The notes: generated by a model not told the origin, from the sequence alone. 64,000 nucleotides of DNA from Tetranychus cinnabarinus (GCA_022266195.1 WHVY01000001.1:22258001-22322000), one strand, 5' to 3'. Shown: positions 25,001 to 36,998, numbered from the stretch's first letter. Numbers and translations are program-made.

Positions 25001-27212
25001 TTTACAGTTAAATAATTCCCTTTAATCGTCGCCTTCTATGAAAAAGCGTGTTTGAAAAGCGAATAAAAAACCCTTTTCATTCAATTATAAGCAAAGAAAG
25101 ACGCAAATTATTCTCTTTCTTTTTAATTAAACCCTTTTTCAAGAGATGGCGATGGTCTATAACCAATTGCTTTAAGCATAAATTGTCCTTTTGATTCACT
25201 GTTTACTTTATGTTGATCGTTATTACCTAATCTAATTTTCAAATTGCCTCTCTTTCAATGTTTGCAGTCTTGAACCAACAATTAAACAAAGTGTCCAAGA
25301 ATTGAGTGGTCTATTGGCTCAAGTTAAAGGATCCGGATCAGCTCAAAATAAAGCGGCTCTTCGTAATCAGCAAGATGTTGCTGCTGAAGCAGATCATATA
25401 TTGGCGCCATTGATGGATCTTCTTGATGGCAAATTAAGCCTTTTCGCCCAATACTGTGAAAGAACAGTCCTTAAACGTCTTCTTAAAGAACTTTGGAAAA
25501 TTGTTATCCATACTCTAGAAAAAACAATCGTTCTTCCTCCCGTTTCCGAGAAAAATGTTTTACTTCAAAATCTACCCAATGCCAAGATTGAAGATGTTTC
25601 AAGACTTTTCAGGAATCATGTTACTGCCAATAAACTACCTACCTTAAGTGTAATGGAGGTAAGCCAATTTTAATCAAATGATAAAATAGGATACTATATG
25701 ATGAATATTTTGATAACCTTTTTTTATTCAAACTTCAAAATAGCTTCCACTGCAATTTGAAAAGAACCTCACTCCACGACAATGTGCTATTCTCGATGTC
25801 GCTTTGGAAACGATTAAACAATATTTCCATGCTGGTGGAAATGGTTTGAAGAAAACTTTCTTAGAGAAAAGTCCTGAACTTCAGTCACTACGATATGCCT
25901 TATCATTGTATACTCAAACAACTGATACTCTTCTTAAAACATTTGTTACTAGTCAAACTCAACAAGGTAGCGTAATCGAAACTACTTCAACGCATTTTTA
26001 ATCGCAGAAATCATTCGGATGATTTTAATTTATTCTTGTTTTCTTATTCTTGTCAACAATCAGATCTACCTACTCGAGAGGAAGGACCCGTCGGTGATAT
26101 ACAATTACAAGTCGATCTATTTACTCATCCAGGAACAGGAGAGCACAAAGTCACCGTGAAAAGTATGTCTAATTAGATTTTTTATTTCAAATAGTGTGTA
26201 ATGATTAATTCTGTAAATTCTAATGATCATATTTCTGTTTTCTTATTTTCAGTTTTGGCATGCAATGAACTTCGTTGGCCTAATCCAAGTGGATTCAAAC
26301 CTTTTGTTGAAGTAAATCTGATTGGACCTCATCTTGGCGATAAGAAGCGAAAATTTGCCACCAAGACTAAGAGCAATACTCTCAGCCCTAAATTTAACGA
26401 AACATTCACATTGTAAGTCAATTTATGTCTTTTTGTTTAACATAATCAGATTTGAAACTTGAATTAACAGAGACACGGAAAAAGAGAAGGAAGATAAAAG
26501 TGAAATTAACGGTGTAAAAAGACTTGAGGCGATTAGAAGCTTTCATCAAGCGATGAATAATGTATTCAAGTAATTGTTCAACTTCCATATAATGATAAAA
26601 GTGCATTGATCCTGAAAAAGTATGCTCTCCTATCATTATTACAGTAATTACGAGTTGCATTTCAGCAAGATACTGCAATAGTAATGAAATTTAAAGTTTA
26701 TAATCTCATAAACCATGATATTGTTTAGTTTTAATCTATTTATTTCTATAATTCATTGTAACTTGAAATATTTTCAATACACTTTAAATGTTTGTAAGAA
26801 AATGCCGTTTAAACTAGTTTCAGTTATTTAAATATGACTTGTTTTGCAATTAATCTTATTTGAAAAAATATTAATTTTATATTTAATTAATTTTTTGTGT
26901 CTTCTTTTTACTTCATTTAGCATGATTGGAAACGAAGATGAACCTTTATCATTTGAACTTCATGTTGCCGTAAAGGATTATTGTTTTGCTCGAGAAGATC
27001 GACTTGTTGGTGTGGCAATCATGCAATTAGCTGATATTGTTGAACAAGGAAGCTGCAATTGTTGGTTACCTTTGGGCCGACGTGTTCAAATGGATGAAAC
27101 TGGCTGGACAATACTTCGTATTTTATCTCAACGAACCAATGATGAAGTTGCAAAGGAGTTTGTTAAATTAAAATCTGATGTTCGTAATGATTCGTCCATT
27201 CAACAGCAATAA
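10028..27212 (+). CDS. unc-13: Unc-13/Munc13 synaptic vesicle priming protein, short isoform
   Basis: Unc-13 opens syntaxin and primes synaptic vesicles at the active zone, under diacylglycerol and calcium control. Exons: 10028-10297, 10676-10759, 10841-11060, 11288-11408, 11847-11953 (alternative to 14680-14780), 15920-16347, 18525-18590, 18707-18804, 19165-19315, 20468-20536, 20615-20967, 22088-22300, 22466-22562, 24032-24253, 24376-24453, 24891-24979, 25268-25658, 25744-25966, 26064-26162, 26253-26412 and 26921-27212. They total 1276 aa. The C1 domain (about 141-191) has the full His/Cys zinc pattern. C2B (about 265-410) keeps its calcium-binding aspartates (KDKSGTSDPY, WDEDND). The MUN domain spans about 450-1085. 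C2C (about 1100-1245) lacks the aspartates, as usual in the family. The ATG at 10028 follows an in-frame stop at 9986, so this is a short isoform without C2A. The basic DKWKFHRSLRGR near the start could be a calmodulin site; that is inference. Confidence 0.95.
11847..11953 (+). CDS. unc-13: unc-13 alternative exon A (before C2B)
   Basis: This 107-base exon follows acceptor CATCAG and ends at donor GGTAGG. It encodes NVFNVDEKSHGGHMKAVHQ and onward to KIAIT, which leads directly into C2B. It enters and leaves in the same phase as exon B at 14680-14780. Since 107 leaves a remainder of 2 on division by 3, and so does 101, including both exons would shift the frame. The two are therefore mutually exclusive by arithmetic. 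Confidence 0.85.
13043..13846. mobile_element. Non-autonomous DNA transposon, about 804 bp, with terminal inverted repeats
   Basis: The left end begins AAGGTAGTGGAAA at 13043. The inverted right end finishes TTTCCACTACCTT at 13846. The inverted arms match at about 29-30 of 31 positions (13043-13073 against 13816-13846). ATT flanks both sides and may be a 3-bp target duplication. The interior has no long open frame, so the element depends on a transposase from elsewhere. It lies in the unc-13 intron between alternative exons A and B. The superfamily cannot be assigned securely; a 3-bp duplication would suit a PIF/Harbinger-like origin. Confidence 0.75.
14098..14413. mobile_element. hAT-type MITE, 316 bp, with perfect 28-bp inverted repeats and 8-bp duplication
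   Basis: The first 28 bases (starting GGTAAGAGTAAGGTTTTACG at 14098) are repeated exactly in inverted orientation at 14386-14413. The element is flanked by a perfect 8-bp direct repeat, AAAATTTA, at 14090-14097 and 14414-14421. An 8-bp target duplication is the hallmark of hAT-superfamily insertion. There is no transposase open frame, so this is a non-autonomous miniature element. The perfect arms suggest a fairly recent insertion. It sits about 270 bp upstream of unc-13 alternative exon B. Confidence 0.9.
14680..14780 (+). CDS. unc-13: unc-13 alternative exon B (before C2B)
   Basis: This 101-base exon follows acceptor TTTTTAG and encodes CTFGVDPDTHIDAIQAAEK through KIAIT. It is homologous to exon A (both carry F-x-VD near the start and end WS-x-KIAIT) and is two residues shorter. 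The phase at both ends equals that of exon A. The 3' junction reads ACAG followed by GCATGT, so a GC donor must be used; the nearby GT at 14785 would break the frame. It encodes the linker between C1 and C2B. Confidence 0.8.
14986..15012 (+). CDS. unc-13: Candidate 27-nt unc-13 microexon
   Basis: After acceptor TTTTGACAG, 27 bases would add GKSRLQSMT between KIAIT and VICAQG without disturbing the frame. The exon ends in CAG followed by GTTCAT, a weak donor. The length is a multiple of three and the phase matches both alternative exons upstream and the C2B exon downstream. It could be a neuron-regulated microexon or a fortuitous match; no transcript evidence is available here. Confidence 0.4.
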
Positions 27213-27257
27213 GATTAACTTCAAGATCACAGAGAATCCAGTCGGCTTTAATCATTT

Positions 27258-27263
27258 AATAAA
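27258..27263 (+). terminator. Poly(A) signal of unc-13
   Basis: AATAAA lies 46 bases after the unc-13 stop codon, on the coding strand, in a good position to end the transcript. Confidence 0.55.
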
Positions 27264-28859
27264 GGATTTAATGATTATTACTTTTCAAAAGACAGAGATT
27301 AGGAAAAGAAAAGTAAAACAGTTTGACAATTTGCACTAACATCAATTTTTTTATATTATTCAATTTCAAAGAAGCTTTTGAGTTTTCTATTTAGGAATCT
27401 ATCAATTTTACTTTTGATTGTCTTATTTTTTTCTCTTCGCTTTCCATTTCAAGTTTCTTGAACGAACAGCAATTAGGAAAATTTTTATTGTTAAGAGTAT
27501 AAGCTTAAACAAAAAATATCATTCCAAGTGATAAATTTTTATCATCTCGATTTGAATTGCCTTAGTTTTTCATCACTCTTATATCTTCTATTACAATTAT
27601 TATTTATACCTTGTGTTGTTGTTGTTGTTTTGCTTTTTGAATGACACAAAACCACAAACCACATTTTTTGCGAATAGCTGATTCAAAGAATCAATCCTTT
27701 TTGATTTGTCTCTTGATCATGAAAAATCAAGATTGTGACTCTCACAAGTTCTGGTTTAACCAGAATCTGCAAAAAACAAATACACAAAACAAAGCAATAA
27801 AAGATCAACTGGAAATGAAGAGCAAAAAGATTCATCAAAAACCGTTTTTTTAAATCAGCACATTGATTAACTTTACACACTACAATAGTAACTTTAAAAA
27901 ATACTAAACAAACTGAGAAGCAACAAAGCAAAACTTACAACGGACCAAAGCATTTGACTTTTTTAATTATAAATTATCCTCGTTTCTTTTGTTATTATCA
28001 TTGTTTATTATTAAAATTGTATTATGTATGTATGATTACTAATGATTTTGTCATCAATTATCACATGAAACAAGCAAACTGTCCAAAGCCTAATAAGATT
28101 GTCGCTTTTGTTCGATCAACTTTTATTTTTGTATTATCATGAGTAATTATTGACAATTAATTGAGACGAATAAAACAACTTGCTCTTGACTGTTTATAAA
28201 ACAATTTGAATCATTTTTTCATTTCTATTCATACAATGACATTAATAAAACAAGTAATACTGTGAAACTCATTGTGGTCACTATTTACTGTTAAGTTCAA
28301 GATCAATTAAAAGATACAATTTAAATTGTCAATTGTCATTTGATTAAAAATTAATGAGGCTGATACGGAAATAAACATTGAATTTTATGGTTAACATAAT
28401 CATGAAATCAATGGATCAGTTGATTCTAGTGAATAAATGAATTTAAACTTGGCGTGATTACAGTTAAAGCAATGTGATTGTCCTATGTGACTGACGAGGA
28501 AACCCAATCAAGAGATAGCATCGTTTCTGGTTCCATTATCATCATCTTCTGTCTCTTTCTTTTTCTTTCTTTCTTTCCTTCCGCTCAGTTGTGAGTCTTG
28601 ACCATGATGGGAATACAATCTGAAACAACTCTCATTTACTTTTCCATCTTACTCAAGGCTGCTTGTTTTTTGAAGATGATAACCATCATCAAAATTGACT
28701 TTCTGTTAACATCTCAAATGATAATACACCTTAGGCAAGTCAAGTAATTGTATTTTCTTATTTTCATCAATTTTTTTCTTGTGCTTTGCCTGCCATTCAC
28801 AGTCAAGTTTGAAGCTAAAGACACTTTCTTGAGCTCACTTTGAAATAACAGCTAACAGT
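27264..28859. other. Intergenic region between unc-13 and the ABC transporter
   Basis: Only short, low-complexity open frames occur here. A CT-rich stretch lies near 28540-28585. The last few hundred bases should hold the promoter and 5' UTR of the transporter that starts at 28860. I see no RNA gene or repeat element. Confidence 0.5.
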
Positions 28860-31040
28860 ATGTCAATCAAATTGAACAACAGTGTTGAACCAAATTTACC
28901 ATTTCAAAGTTTTTCATCGCTCGCTGTTTCAGCATCCCAAGTCAACCTAAAGGTAGACGCTGGTGAATCCATATTGTCAAATGTTAATTTAACTATTCCC
29001 CAATCAACCATTTATGGTTTACTTGGACCAAGTGGATGTGGAAAGACAACATTACTTCGGTGCATTTTGGGTTACATTAAGCCAACTTCGGGTTCAATCT
29101 CCCTTTTTGGTTATCCAGTGTCCAAGAGTACTTCAATCATTTCTATTCCAGGCTCAAATGTTGGTTATATGCCGCAGGAAGATGCTCTGTATGATTTTAT
29201 GACCATCGAGCAATTGTTTCGTTATTTTGCTCGAATCTATCAAATGAACTCCAAGGATCTAAACTCGCGGGTAAGTGAGTTGATTGAAATACTTGAATTA
29301 CCTTCGGGTAATCGTTTAATTTCCCAACTGTCGGGAGGACAAAGGCGCCGAGTCTCCTTTGGATGTGCTTTGATTCATTCACCACCTTTAATGATACTCG
29401 ATGAACCCACTTCTGGTGTTGATCCAGTTTTAAGGGAAAAAATATGGAAACACTTGCAGTTTATATCTTCCACTCAAGGAACCACAATTATAATTACGAC
29501 CCACTACATAGAAGAGGCTAGACGCTCAAATAATGTTGGTTTTATGAGGAAAGGTACGATTATGCTGCAAGACAATCCAAACAAATTAATGACCACAATG
29601 AAAGTTAACAATTTAGAAGAAGTCTTCTTACTAATTTGCCGAAAACCTCAGCAATATTGTGTACAAAGTAAATCAGATGATAATTGTAACTTGACATCTT
29701 TAGATGAAATCAACGTCAATAACCAACCGTCGTGTTCATCGTTGCCATCAACCTCAACAGTCCCATCTCTACATGAGCAGGGCAGATGTTCACCAATGAA
29801 AAAAGCGATCATTTCAATTAAAAACTGGTTAACAGTGTTTTTAGCTTTATTGATACGATACATAACTCACGATGCTTTTGACTCTTTCACCCTTGGATTC
29901 CAATATTTCATCCCTTTATCGCAAATTTGTTTACTTTGTTTTTGCGTGGGTAAACAGCCAAATCACATTCCAATGGCTGTGGTTAACAGAGACAATTGGT
30001 CAAATAGTTTATCAACAATGTTTGTTTCAAAATTGAATGAAACTTTGCTCAATGTTAAATATTACGATGATTTTGAAGAGGCTTTTGATTCAGTTGGTTG
30101 CCTTGAAAATTGGGGTTTACTCAATTTTCCGGTCAACTTTTCTCAAGCTTTGACTGATCGTTTCTCATCAATGGAAGTGGACAGTGAAGATGTATTCAAG
30201 CGATCGACCATCCAACTTCACGGAGACTTGACAGATTCAATTGTGAGTGAATCATTGATTCGACGCTTACGGAAATCGATGGCTATTCTCATTCAATTAA
30301 TGGTTTCCACGACATTACCAGAAAAGAGTAACCTCGTCTATTCATCTTTCATAGCCAATTCACCCATTCAAGTGAAAGATGTTTCCCTTTCAAATCCAGT
30401 GAACTTTGAAGAGCGCTATGAAAGAGCTGAACTTGCCGGTCACCTTGATTTCATTGCACCCGGAATGATAATCAGCATCACATTTGCTGTTTCCTATGCA
30501 ACAGTTGCCTTCAGTTTAATCACTGAGCGAACAACGCAAACCTTTGAACGCAACTTGGTTGCTGGAGTAACTCCAACTCAACTGTTATTTGCTTTATCCT
30601 TGAGTCGGACTCTCTTCATGATTCCATACTTTTTCTTGATCACCTTTCTTCCAATCAGTCTCTTTCATTTACCCACCAATTTAGGATCCGTACTTCACTC
30701 AGTTCCTCTTCTCATGTCAATGAACATATCTGGTATCACTTATGGAATGCTTTTATCAGTCATCTGTGATCGCCTTGAGAGCTGTGTCATGATTGCAGCA
30801 GCCACACTATTCATTATCTTTTCAATTTCATCAATCATCTGGCCTTTTCAATCGATACCGGGTTACTTTCAATGGGTTTCAATGGCCATTCCAACAACCT
30901 CGGCTGCCTCTACAATTAGAAAGATATTTTACAACAATTTAATGTTCAATGATTTTGATGCTCTTCAGACTTACCTAATTGTTACTATTTGGGCAATTAT
31001 ATTTTCCCTAATTGGATCAAGATACTTTAGAGTCAAGTAA
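28860..31040 (+). CDS. ABCH-type (ABCG-like) half ABC transporter, intronless
   Basis: This single open frame of 726 aa encodes a half transporter with the nucleotide-binding domain first and the membrane domain second, the order of the ABCG and ABCH subfamilies. Visible motifs are Walker A GPSGCGKT (about 57-64), a Q-loop in YMPQED, the signature LSGGQRRR (about 157), Walker B LMILDEPTSG, and the H-loop in TTHY. The linker (about 255-320) is Ser-rich. One membrane span lies near 340-360 and five or six near 530-725, in the ABC2-membrane style. ABCH members occur in arthropods and not in vertebrates, and take part in lipid export and xenobiotic handling in some species. The substrate here is unknown. 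The lack of introns is unlike the other large genes in the window and could reflect an old retrocopy. Confidence 0.88.
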   Translation: MSIKLNNSVEPNLPFQSFSSLAVSASQVNLKVDAGESILSNVNLTIPQSTIYGLLGPSGCGKTTLLRCILGYIKPTSGSISLFGYPVSKSTSIISIPGSNVGYMPQEDALYDFMTIEQLFRYFARIYQMNSKDLNSRVSELIEILELPSGNRLISQLSGGQRRRVSFGCALIHSPPLMILDEPTSGVDPVLREKIWKHLQFISSTQGTTIIITTHYIEEARRSNNVGFMRKGTIMLQDNPNKLMTTMKVNNLEEVFLLICRKPQQYCVQSKSDDNCNLTSLDEINVNNQPSCSSLPSTSTVPSLHEQGRCSPMKKAIISIKNWLTVFLALLIRYITHDAFDSFTLGFQYFIPLSQICLLCFCVGKQPNHIPMAVVNRDNWSNSLSTMFVSKLNETLLNVKYYDDFEEAFDSVGCLENWGLLNFPVNFSQALTDRFSSMEVDSEDVFKRSTIQLHGDLTDSIVSESLIRRLRKSMAILIQLMVSTTLPEKSNLVYSSFIANSPIQVKDVSLSNPVNFEERYERAELAGHLDFIAPGMIISITFAVSYATVAFSLITERTTQTFERNLVAGVTPTQLLFALSLSRTLFMIPYFFLITFLPISLFHLPTNLGSVLHSVPLLMSMNISGITYGMLLSVICDRLESCVMIAAATLFIIFSISSIIWPFQSIPGYFQWVSMAIPTTSAASTIRKIFYNNLMFNDFDALQTYLIVTIWAIIFSLIGSRYFRVK

Positions 31041-32359
31041 TTGCTCGTTCAACCGTTAAAGCTATTTAAATCTGCTTGGCCCAAAGAAACTGTCACTTGA
31101 TTCCTGTAATTGGCAAAAGTTTCAATCCACTTGCTGTCTATTTGTGCAATCAAGATGATCATGATTCCGGTTTTGAAAATTTGTTTATCAAACCTGACCT
31201 TTTTCAAGTTTTACTTTCTAAATGTTTTGCTAAATCAATAATCAAGCTAATAGTAGGTTATTTTGCCTAATATTTGACTTGGTTTTGAAACAAAAATTTC
31301 CAGCAACTAGTCAATGTTAATTGTACCTTGAATCAACTTTCTGAATCCATCCTTGAAAAAATTCCATTGTCTTCTTTAAAGCTTTTTTTGTGTGAACACG
31401 TCCAGTGTACAATCAGCCTTGACACTAAAATGATTTTTTTTAATTTAACATCGAATGTGTAAATAAAATCTTTGATATTCACTTCTTCAATAAACTATCA
31501 AGTCAATCATCATTCGGACTAAGAAACTTAATGCAACAATAAATTGTCATATAACAATTACAATACATTGATACCGGATTAAAGTCACTTCGCTCATTTG
31601 CAAGCTTATAATTTGGTTCTAAGAAGCTTATGCTGATTTCAAGATGAACGAAATTCTACTTGTAATAATAATTAGTGAAACGATTAAAAATGAATCAACA
31701 CAAATCCATGAGTTTTCAATTGAACTTTCTTGTGTTTTGACGCTCATTAAATTGCTTTATAATGATTGCTCGAGCTTAATTAGACAGATTGATTAAGGAA
31801 AAGTGGGATTTTAAACCTAAAAACCTTAAAACAATGAAAATCTTTATATCTTCAGATTTTGTGTGTCCAGTTACAAGTAAAACTGAAAGCAATTATTACA
31901 CAAAGTTTCAAGCTACTATAAATCTTATTTCAAGCTATTCGATAGAATCGTCAATTTGCATCGATCGAAATACGAAAATTATTTAAAAGATTTTCATCAT
32001 TTGATTCTCTTTTTCTTTTCTTTCAAACTGACAAAATTGGCTAAAATAAGCGAAAATGGTTGTGAGAAAATAATGATTATTTCCAACAATAAAAGTGTTT
32101 CAATTTATTTTCAAATATTGAAGCATTAAGATGGTCAATAGTTCTTGGGATTTCAGAATCAAAATGGTCAACAGATTGAAATATACATTAGAAAAATATT
32201 CACACAACTCTTTTTAACTTTTCTCTATCGATCGGAATAAATTAGATTCGTTTTTAATGAAGTCACGTAAAAATTAACCAACGAAAGTCAATTGTCTAAT
32301 GGTCCCGTGGTGGTCTTATGAGCAGAAGAAGGTATTGAAGTGAAATCTGGTTTAATGGT
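31041..32359. other. Intergenic region, convergent 3' ends of the transporter and HECTD2
   Basis: The + strand has AATAAA at 31462-31467 and again at 31489-31494, both suitable as poly(A) signals for the transporter. The HECTD2-like gene ends here from the other side, with a possible reverse-strand signal (TTTATT) at 32104-32109. Open frames are short and show no recognisable domain. Confidence 0.5.
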
Positions 32360-35300
32360 TTACTCTAGTCCAAAGCCTTCAGCGTTTGATATCGCGATCA
32401 CCAATTTTTCTCTGATCGTACTTTTGTCTTTATATCGGGGTAAAACTAATTGATTGAAGCAAGTATGGCTTGTTGGTAACCTGTAACGACAACAATTTAC
32501 ATTATTGAAAGTCCATTAACAGCTAATGGGTTTCCACGAGCATCAAGTAAATCAAAATTCGTCTGCAATTTGAATTTAAACTCTAAATGATTCCTGGTTA
32601 CTTACATATCAGTATTATAATCAGTGGCCGATATTTTGAAAATCATCTCAGACATTCCACCAACAGGAACACGATCACTTCCAGATACGAAGCGAAGAAA
32701 TTGACGTTGAAGTTCCAGACTGAATGATTTAATGATACTCCAAAATTCCCTGTTGAGTTAAAATAATGGAATACATTTAATTTATTCTTACTTTGATCAC
32801 GAAATCTTGAGATTTACTTGATAATTGGTTCGTCCTCATGAAATCCATCATAAATTGTAACTTTTCTCAATTCGTCCATATCAATAGTCGGTGAGCCACA
32901 AACTAAAACTTCAACTTCTTCTGGTCTCAAAAGCTGGTAAAAGCATCAACAAAATAACAAATTAAAATCAAAGGGAAAGGATCAATTAGGATCTCATTTT
33001 AAAACAAAAAACTTACCAGTATTGTGTTGGATGTACAAACACTGTGGAAACCCAGGTAAAAGGCTTCAAAGGGTTGGTAGATCGCTTTGTTTAAAATTAA
33101 ATCCATATATAATTGTACATATTCTGGGTAAAAGAAGATATAAATCAACAATTAGGTTTTCTTTCATCTCTTTTCTGACCATTACGATTACCTTCTCTAT
33201 TTCGATTAGTTACGGGTATATCTTCACCTCCGGGTTTAAGTACGTGAGTTTGAACTTGTCCGAACTCTTCAACCGAAACCTGGACAATTGGTGAAATCAA
33301 TGTAAACTGTAAACAAAAAAGATGAATGCGTGAATTTACTAACCTGAAAGGTCATGCAAAAATCCTCTTCAACGTTTCCTTCGTAAGCCAACAACTCTTT
33401 CAAACCAACAGCAACATCCTGAATGAATTAAGTATTTCAACAGACAATTCAAAGGAAATCATTATTGAAACAAGAGAAAATAAATTCTCCATTTTTTGTA
33501 CTTTCAACTCACGGGCATAACCTCTGCGAAATGGTCCAATGTAAATTTACAAACACCAACTTTGTTTTTACAGACATCTTTGGGTGCCACCGGAGGATTT
33601 AGAAGCTTTTTATAACAAGCTTGAGGAAAATGCAAATCAAGTATTATGCTATTGTAAACACCTAAGCCCATCAACTGAAGAAAAGCAATTAAAATGATTA
33701 AAATTGAAATACAGTCAATTTGGATACAGACTAAGGTGAAATTGATATAATTATGAGACTTACCACACCAATTAGATTGTATTCCTTGAGATTTCCATTA
33801 GAAGCTGTACTAAACCAATAACATCGAGCTTTACTGTGGTAGACAAACATTCCTAAAGGTTTACAATTAAAAGATTATATTGAATTGATCTTTAAACAGC
33901 AATTAGTTAACTTGCCATAATCTTCGGAAAATATCTGCCTGATCAAGAGAAGGAACCATTCTTTGGTCAGTCCACCCATATCGAGACCCGGTTCACCAAC
34001 AAATGTTACTTTCAATTTCTTCTTCAGATCTATTTGTTTTCGGGCGATCTGTTTAAAATACATTTTTATTCATAGATGAATAATTAACTGTAGCAATGAT
34101 TGAGACACAATAAGCATCTTTCAAACAAACCTCATGAAGAGAATCAGAAACCAAACTTGACCGTCTTATGTTTAAATTAAGGAAAAATACATCCATGTCT
34201 GGTGCTTGTTGATATATTGCTCGATTCAGCAAGCTTTTCTGTTTAAATCGCAAATCGATCAAAAGTTGATGAGAAAAATTGATTGCAAATGTAATTAAAC
34301 TAACCCTTGCATTGATAATCATCTGTTGCTCTGAGTCTCGCTGGAGGATCGTCTTTTTAGCAACAATGCTCAACAGGAATGGATATTGGCAATAAGAGAA
34401 CCTAAATTGTTTTAAAATGATCAACACATTGATTATCCCTGATTTTAGTTTATTTTCTTAATGTTAACTCATACTTATTGTGTTTTGATGGATTTTGCCA
34501 GCGATTGAATTCGGACATTAAATTAATGTGATCAAGTGCACTGTTGTAAAACTCTGTGTATGGTATCAAGTTTGGAGTTACTTTGTTATTTGCTGAATCT
34601 GTTGATCGTAAAGAAGCAATTCCAGTATTAGAGTTAAATGGATGATTTGATGATGAATCATTCTTAACCGTGATTGTCAATACTTACTGAGTAAGTCAAG
34701 AAACCTTGCTGCACACGGGATCCACCAACGGCATTTACCTGGAGCTGGAAGCCCTTGACCATTGCTTGGTGGAAACTCTCTTATTGTTATAAATTGAAGA
34801 ACACGTTTAACAAGCTTTCGCAACTTCTCTGGTTCCGATCTGAACAAATAGATGATTACATGATGCCAATTAGCCATTTACCAATAAAGATGAGCAATCG
34901 CTTCCCTCAACAATTGACTCTTCTTACCTTGAAAACCAATGAACAAGAAGCTGATGATCACCTCCTTGAAGGTTCACAGTTTTCTTAAGCAGATGAGCAA
35001 AGACTGGATAAGAAAACTGGAATGAAAAGGTTGGAAGCTACAAGATAGATGGTTAAGTATCAGTTATGGTCAATCAACCGCAATTGGTGGTAAAGCAAAG
35101 TCCATTGTTACCTGAACTATCATGTAAATTGCCCGGGTTTCATCTTTAGGCTTCAACCTAAAGTAAGAATAAAGTCAAAATTATTAGAAAAGATTGAAAA
35201 TTTTCTACTCATAATCAGCAAGAAAATGGATCGTGTTCAATTCAGTATTGATCGCCAAATTTTACATTGAAATGGCAGAGCAACAATTAATTTTCACTTT

Positions 35301-36998
35301 TTGTTACCTTCATTGTCATTGTAATCAATATTTCTTCGATTAGAAAACTATCAACAAAAATGATTCACTAATCAATTATATAAACGTGATCATCAATGTA
35401 AAAGCAATATTCTGAATTGCTCTTCCTCCATTAGGTAATGTTAAGAAGAGGAAATAATTCGATGAAGGATTTACTTGCATAAGAACAATGACAATTCAAA
35501 TTGAATCATGAGATCAATTCTGAATAGAAAAGAAACTTATGGAATAAAAATTATTGCATTCTACCTGTAACAAGAAACCTTGAATAATATTTCTTTTCTT
35601 GTAAATTTTCTCAATTCAATTAATCTATTGTAAAAGCGAATACAGAAAGGCCAGAAGTTGACTCAATTTGTTTTCTCATTTCAATGGTAACATTTGCTTT
35701 TCAAGATTCACAATTATCTAATTTGACCATTTATTTGAATACAAACCTTTGATAATTGTTGATTGAATTGACAACACCTTTAAGTACGGACTTAACAATG
35801 AATGAAGGCTAACAAATAAAGAAACATGAAATAAGATGGAAGAAAATGATGATTTCGAAATGAATGTTCTTACCAAATTGTCTAATTCATCAAACATAGC
35901 GTAAACCAGATTCATCTGTAACTCAGGATCGTGCAATTTAACTTCTTCATCAGACTGACTTTTCTTGAATAGAGCATTAATTTCAACGAAAGATGAGAAA
36001 CTCGTTTTATAAAGATCATGTAACTTGGTATAATCTCCTTCTTCATGTGCTTCATGAACCAATGATCTTCGAATTATCCAACGAACGGAACAAAAAGTAG
36101 AATAAATTTGAAAAAAAAGATTGAATTTCAAATGAGAGTCGAAGGAAAATAAATGAATAAAAATTAGGCTTAAACGTCGAGTTAAAGATAATGGAAAAAA
36201 TTGGAGCGAGAATTTACCTAAATTGGTCTAAATTAAGGTATCGCTTAGGATAATCTGGACTCGGGTACATTGATGAATATTCTCGAGGTAGATCAGAGTA
36301 AGATTTATTGTCATCAACTGATTCCGAGTCATTAATTGATTTGACAGTCGATGATGAGATGGAAGAGCCCCGATGACGGTGAAGATGATCAAAGGTAGAA
36401 GGTGATTCTGGATGGATAAATGAACGTCTCATAGCTGAATGATCATCAACAATTGTTGCTCTTGTTATTGGTGGTAGATGAAGATAGATGTTTGATTCAG
36501 ATTCAGGAGATCTCACTAAAAGACTGGCAAGATAAGAATGAATTAATCCAATTGAATCCGTCAAGAAAGGACCAAATCCATTAAAGCGAAACAAATTTGG
36601 TCTCTAAATATAGAGAAAGATAAAAGCTGAATGAAATAAGCTGCGAATTGATGAAATGCAAATAACTTGGACTAAAAGATTTAACAGAAAGGTTTGCCAT
36701 CAGGTATTACAATAATGGGAAAACACAATATCAATACTAAATCTTGTTAACTTACAATTCTCGGTAATCTAAGATTGTCATTTGATTCAAGACCTTCGTC
36801 AATCTGTAAGCTTCTTGACCGCATATTGTAATCATTTTCAGCATTTTCACTGTAAAAAGCACCACAAAAGGGACACATTGCTCTGGGTCGCTCCGATTCC
36901 AGGCTTATCCTACATGAACGGCAGATCAATGTTTCTCGAGGTGAAGATGGATGCGGTAAATGGTGAGTAGACATTAGATGGTTATTGTGATCATCCAT
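32360..36998 (-). CDS. HECTD2: HECTD2-like HECT-domain E3 ubiquitin ligase
   Basis: A HECT E3 takes ubiquitin onto a catalytic cysteine and passes it to a substrate. I can place 19 exons: 36998-36756, 36603-36218, 36066-35874, 35808-35747, 35157-35112, 35016-34928, 34839-34688, 34598-34475, 34401-34305, 34238-34131, 34048-33916, 33852-33764, 33674-33513, 33418-33344, 33306-33192, 33123-33017, 32933-32818, 32749-32606 and 32480-32360. They total 853 aa against 776 in human. Family hallmarks are KLHDLYKTSFSSF, RWWIPCAARFLDLL, LIPYTEFYNS, FVGEPGLDMGGLTKEWF and LLRPEEVEVLVCGSP. The catalytic cysteine is in TSHTCFNQL and the C-terminus is EGFGLE. The start is set by an upstream in-frame stop. The N-terminal exon has two CxxC pairs, 12 residues apart, like a zinc ribbon. 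The intron after 33916 uses a GC donor (GGCAAGT). Substrates are unknown. Confidence 0.93.

Noticed and set aside
34599..34687. Using the whole open frame 34450-34680 as one HECTD2 exon
   Set aside because: That would need an intron of about 25 bases. The acceptor CAACAG before 34598 gives an 89-bp intron and joins in frame to NSANNKVTPNLIPYTEF, matching the family.
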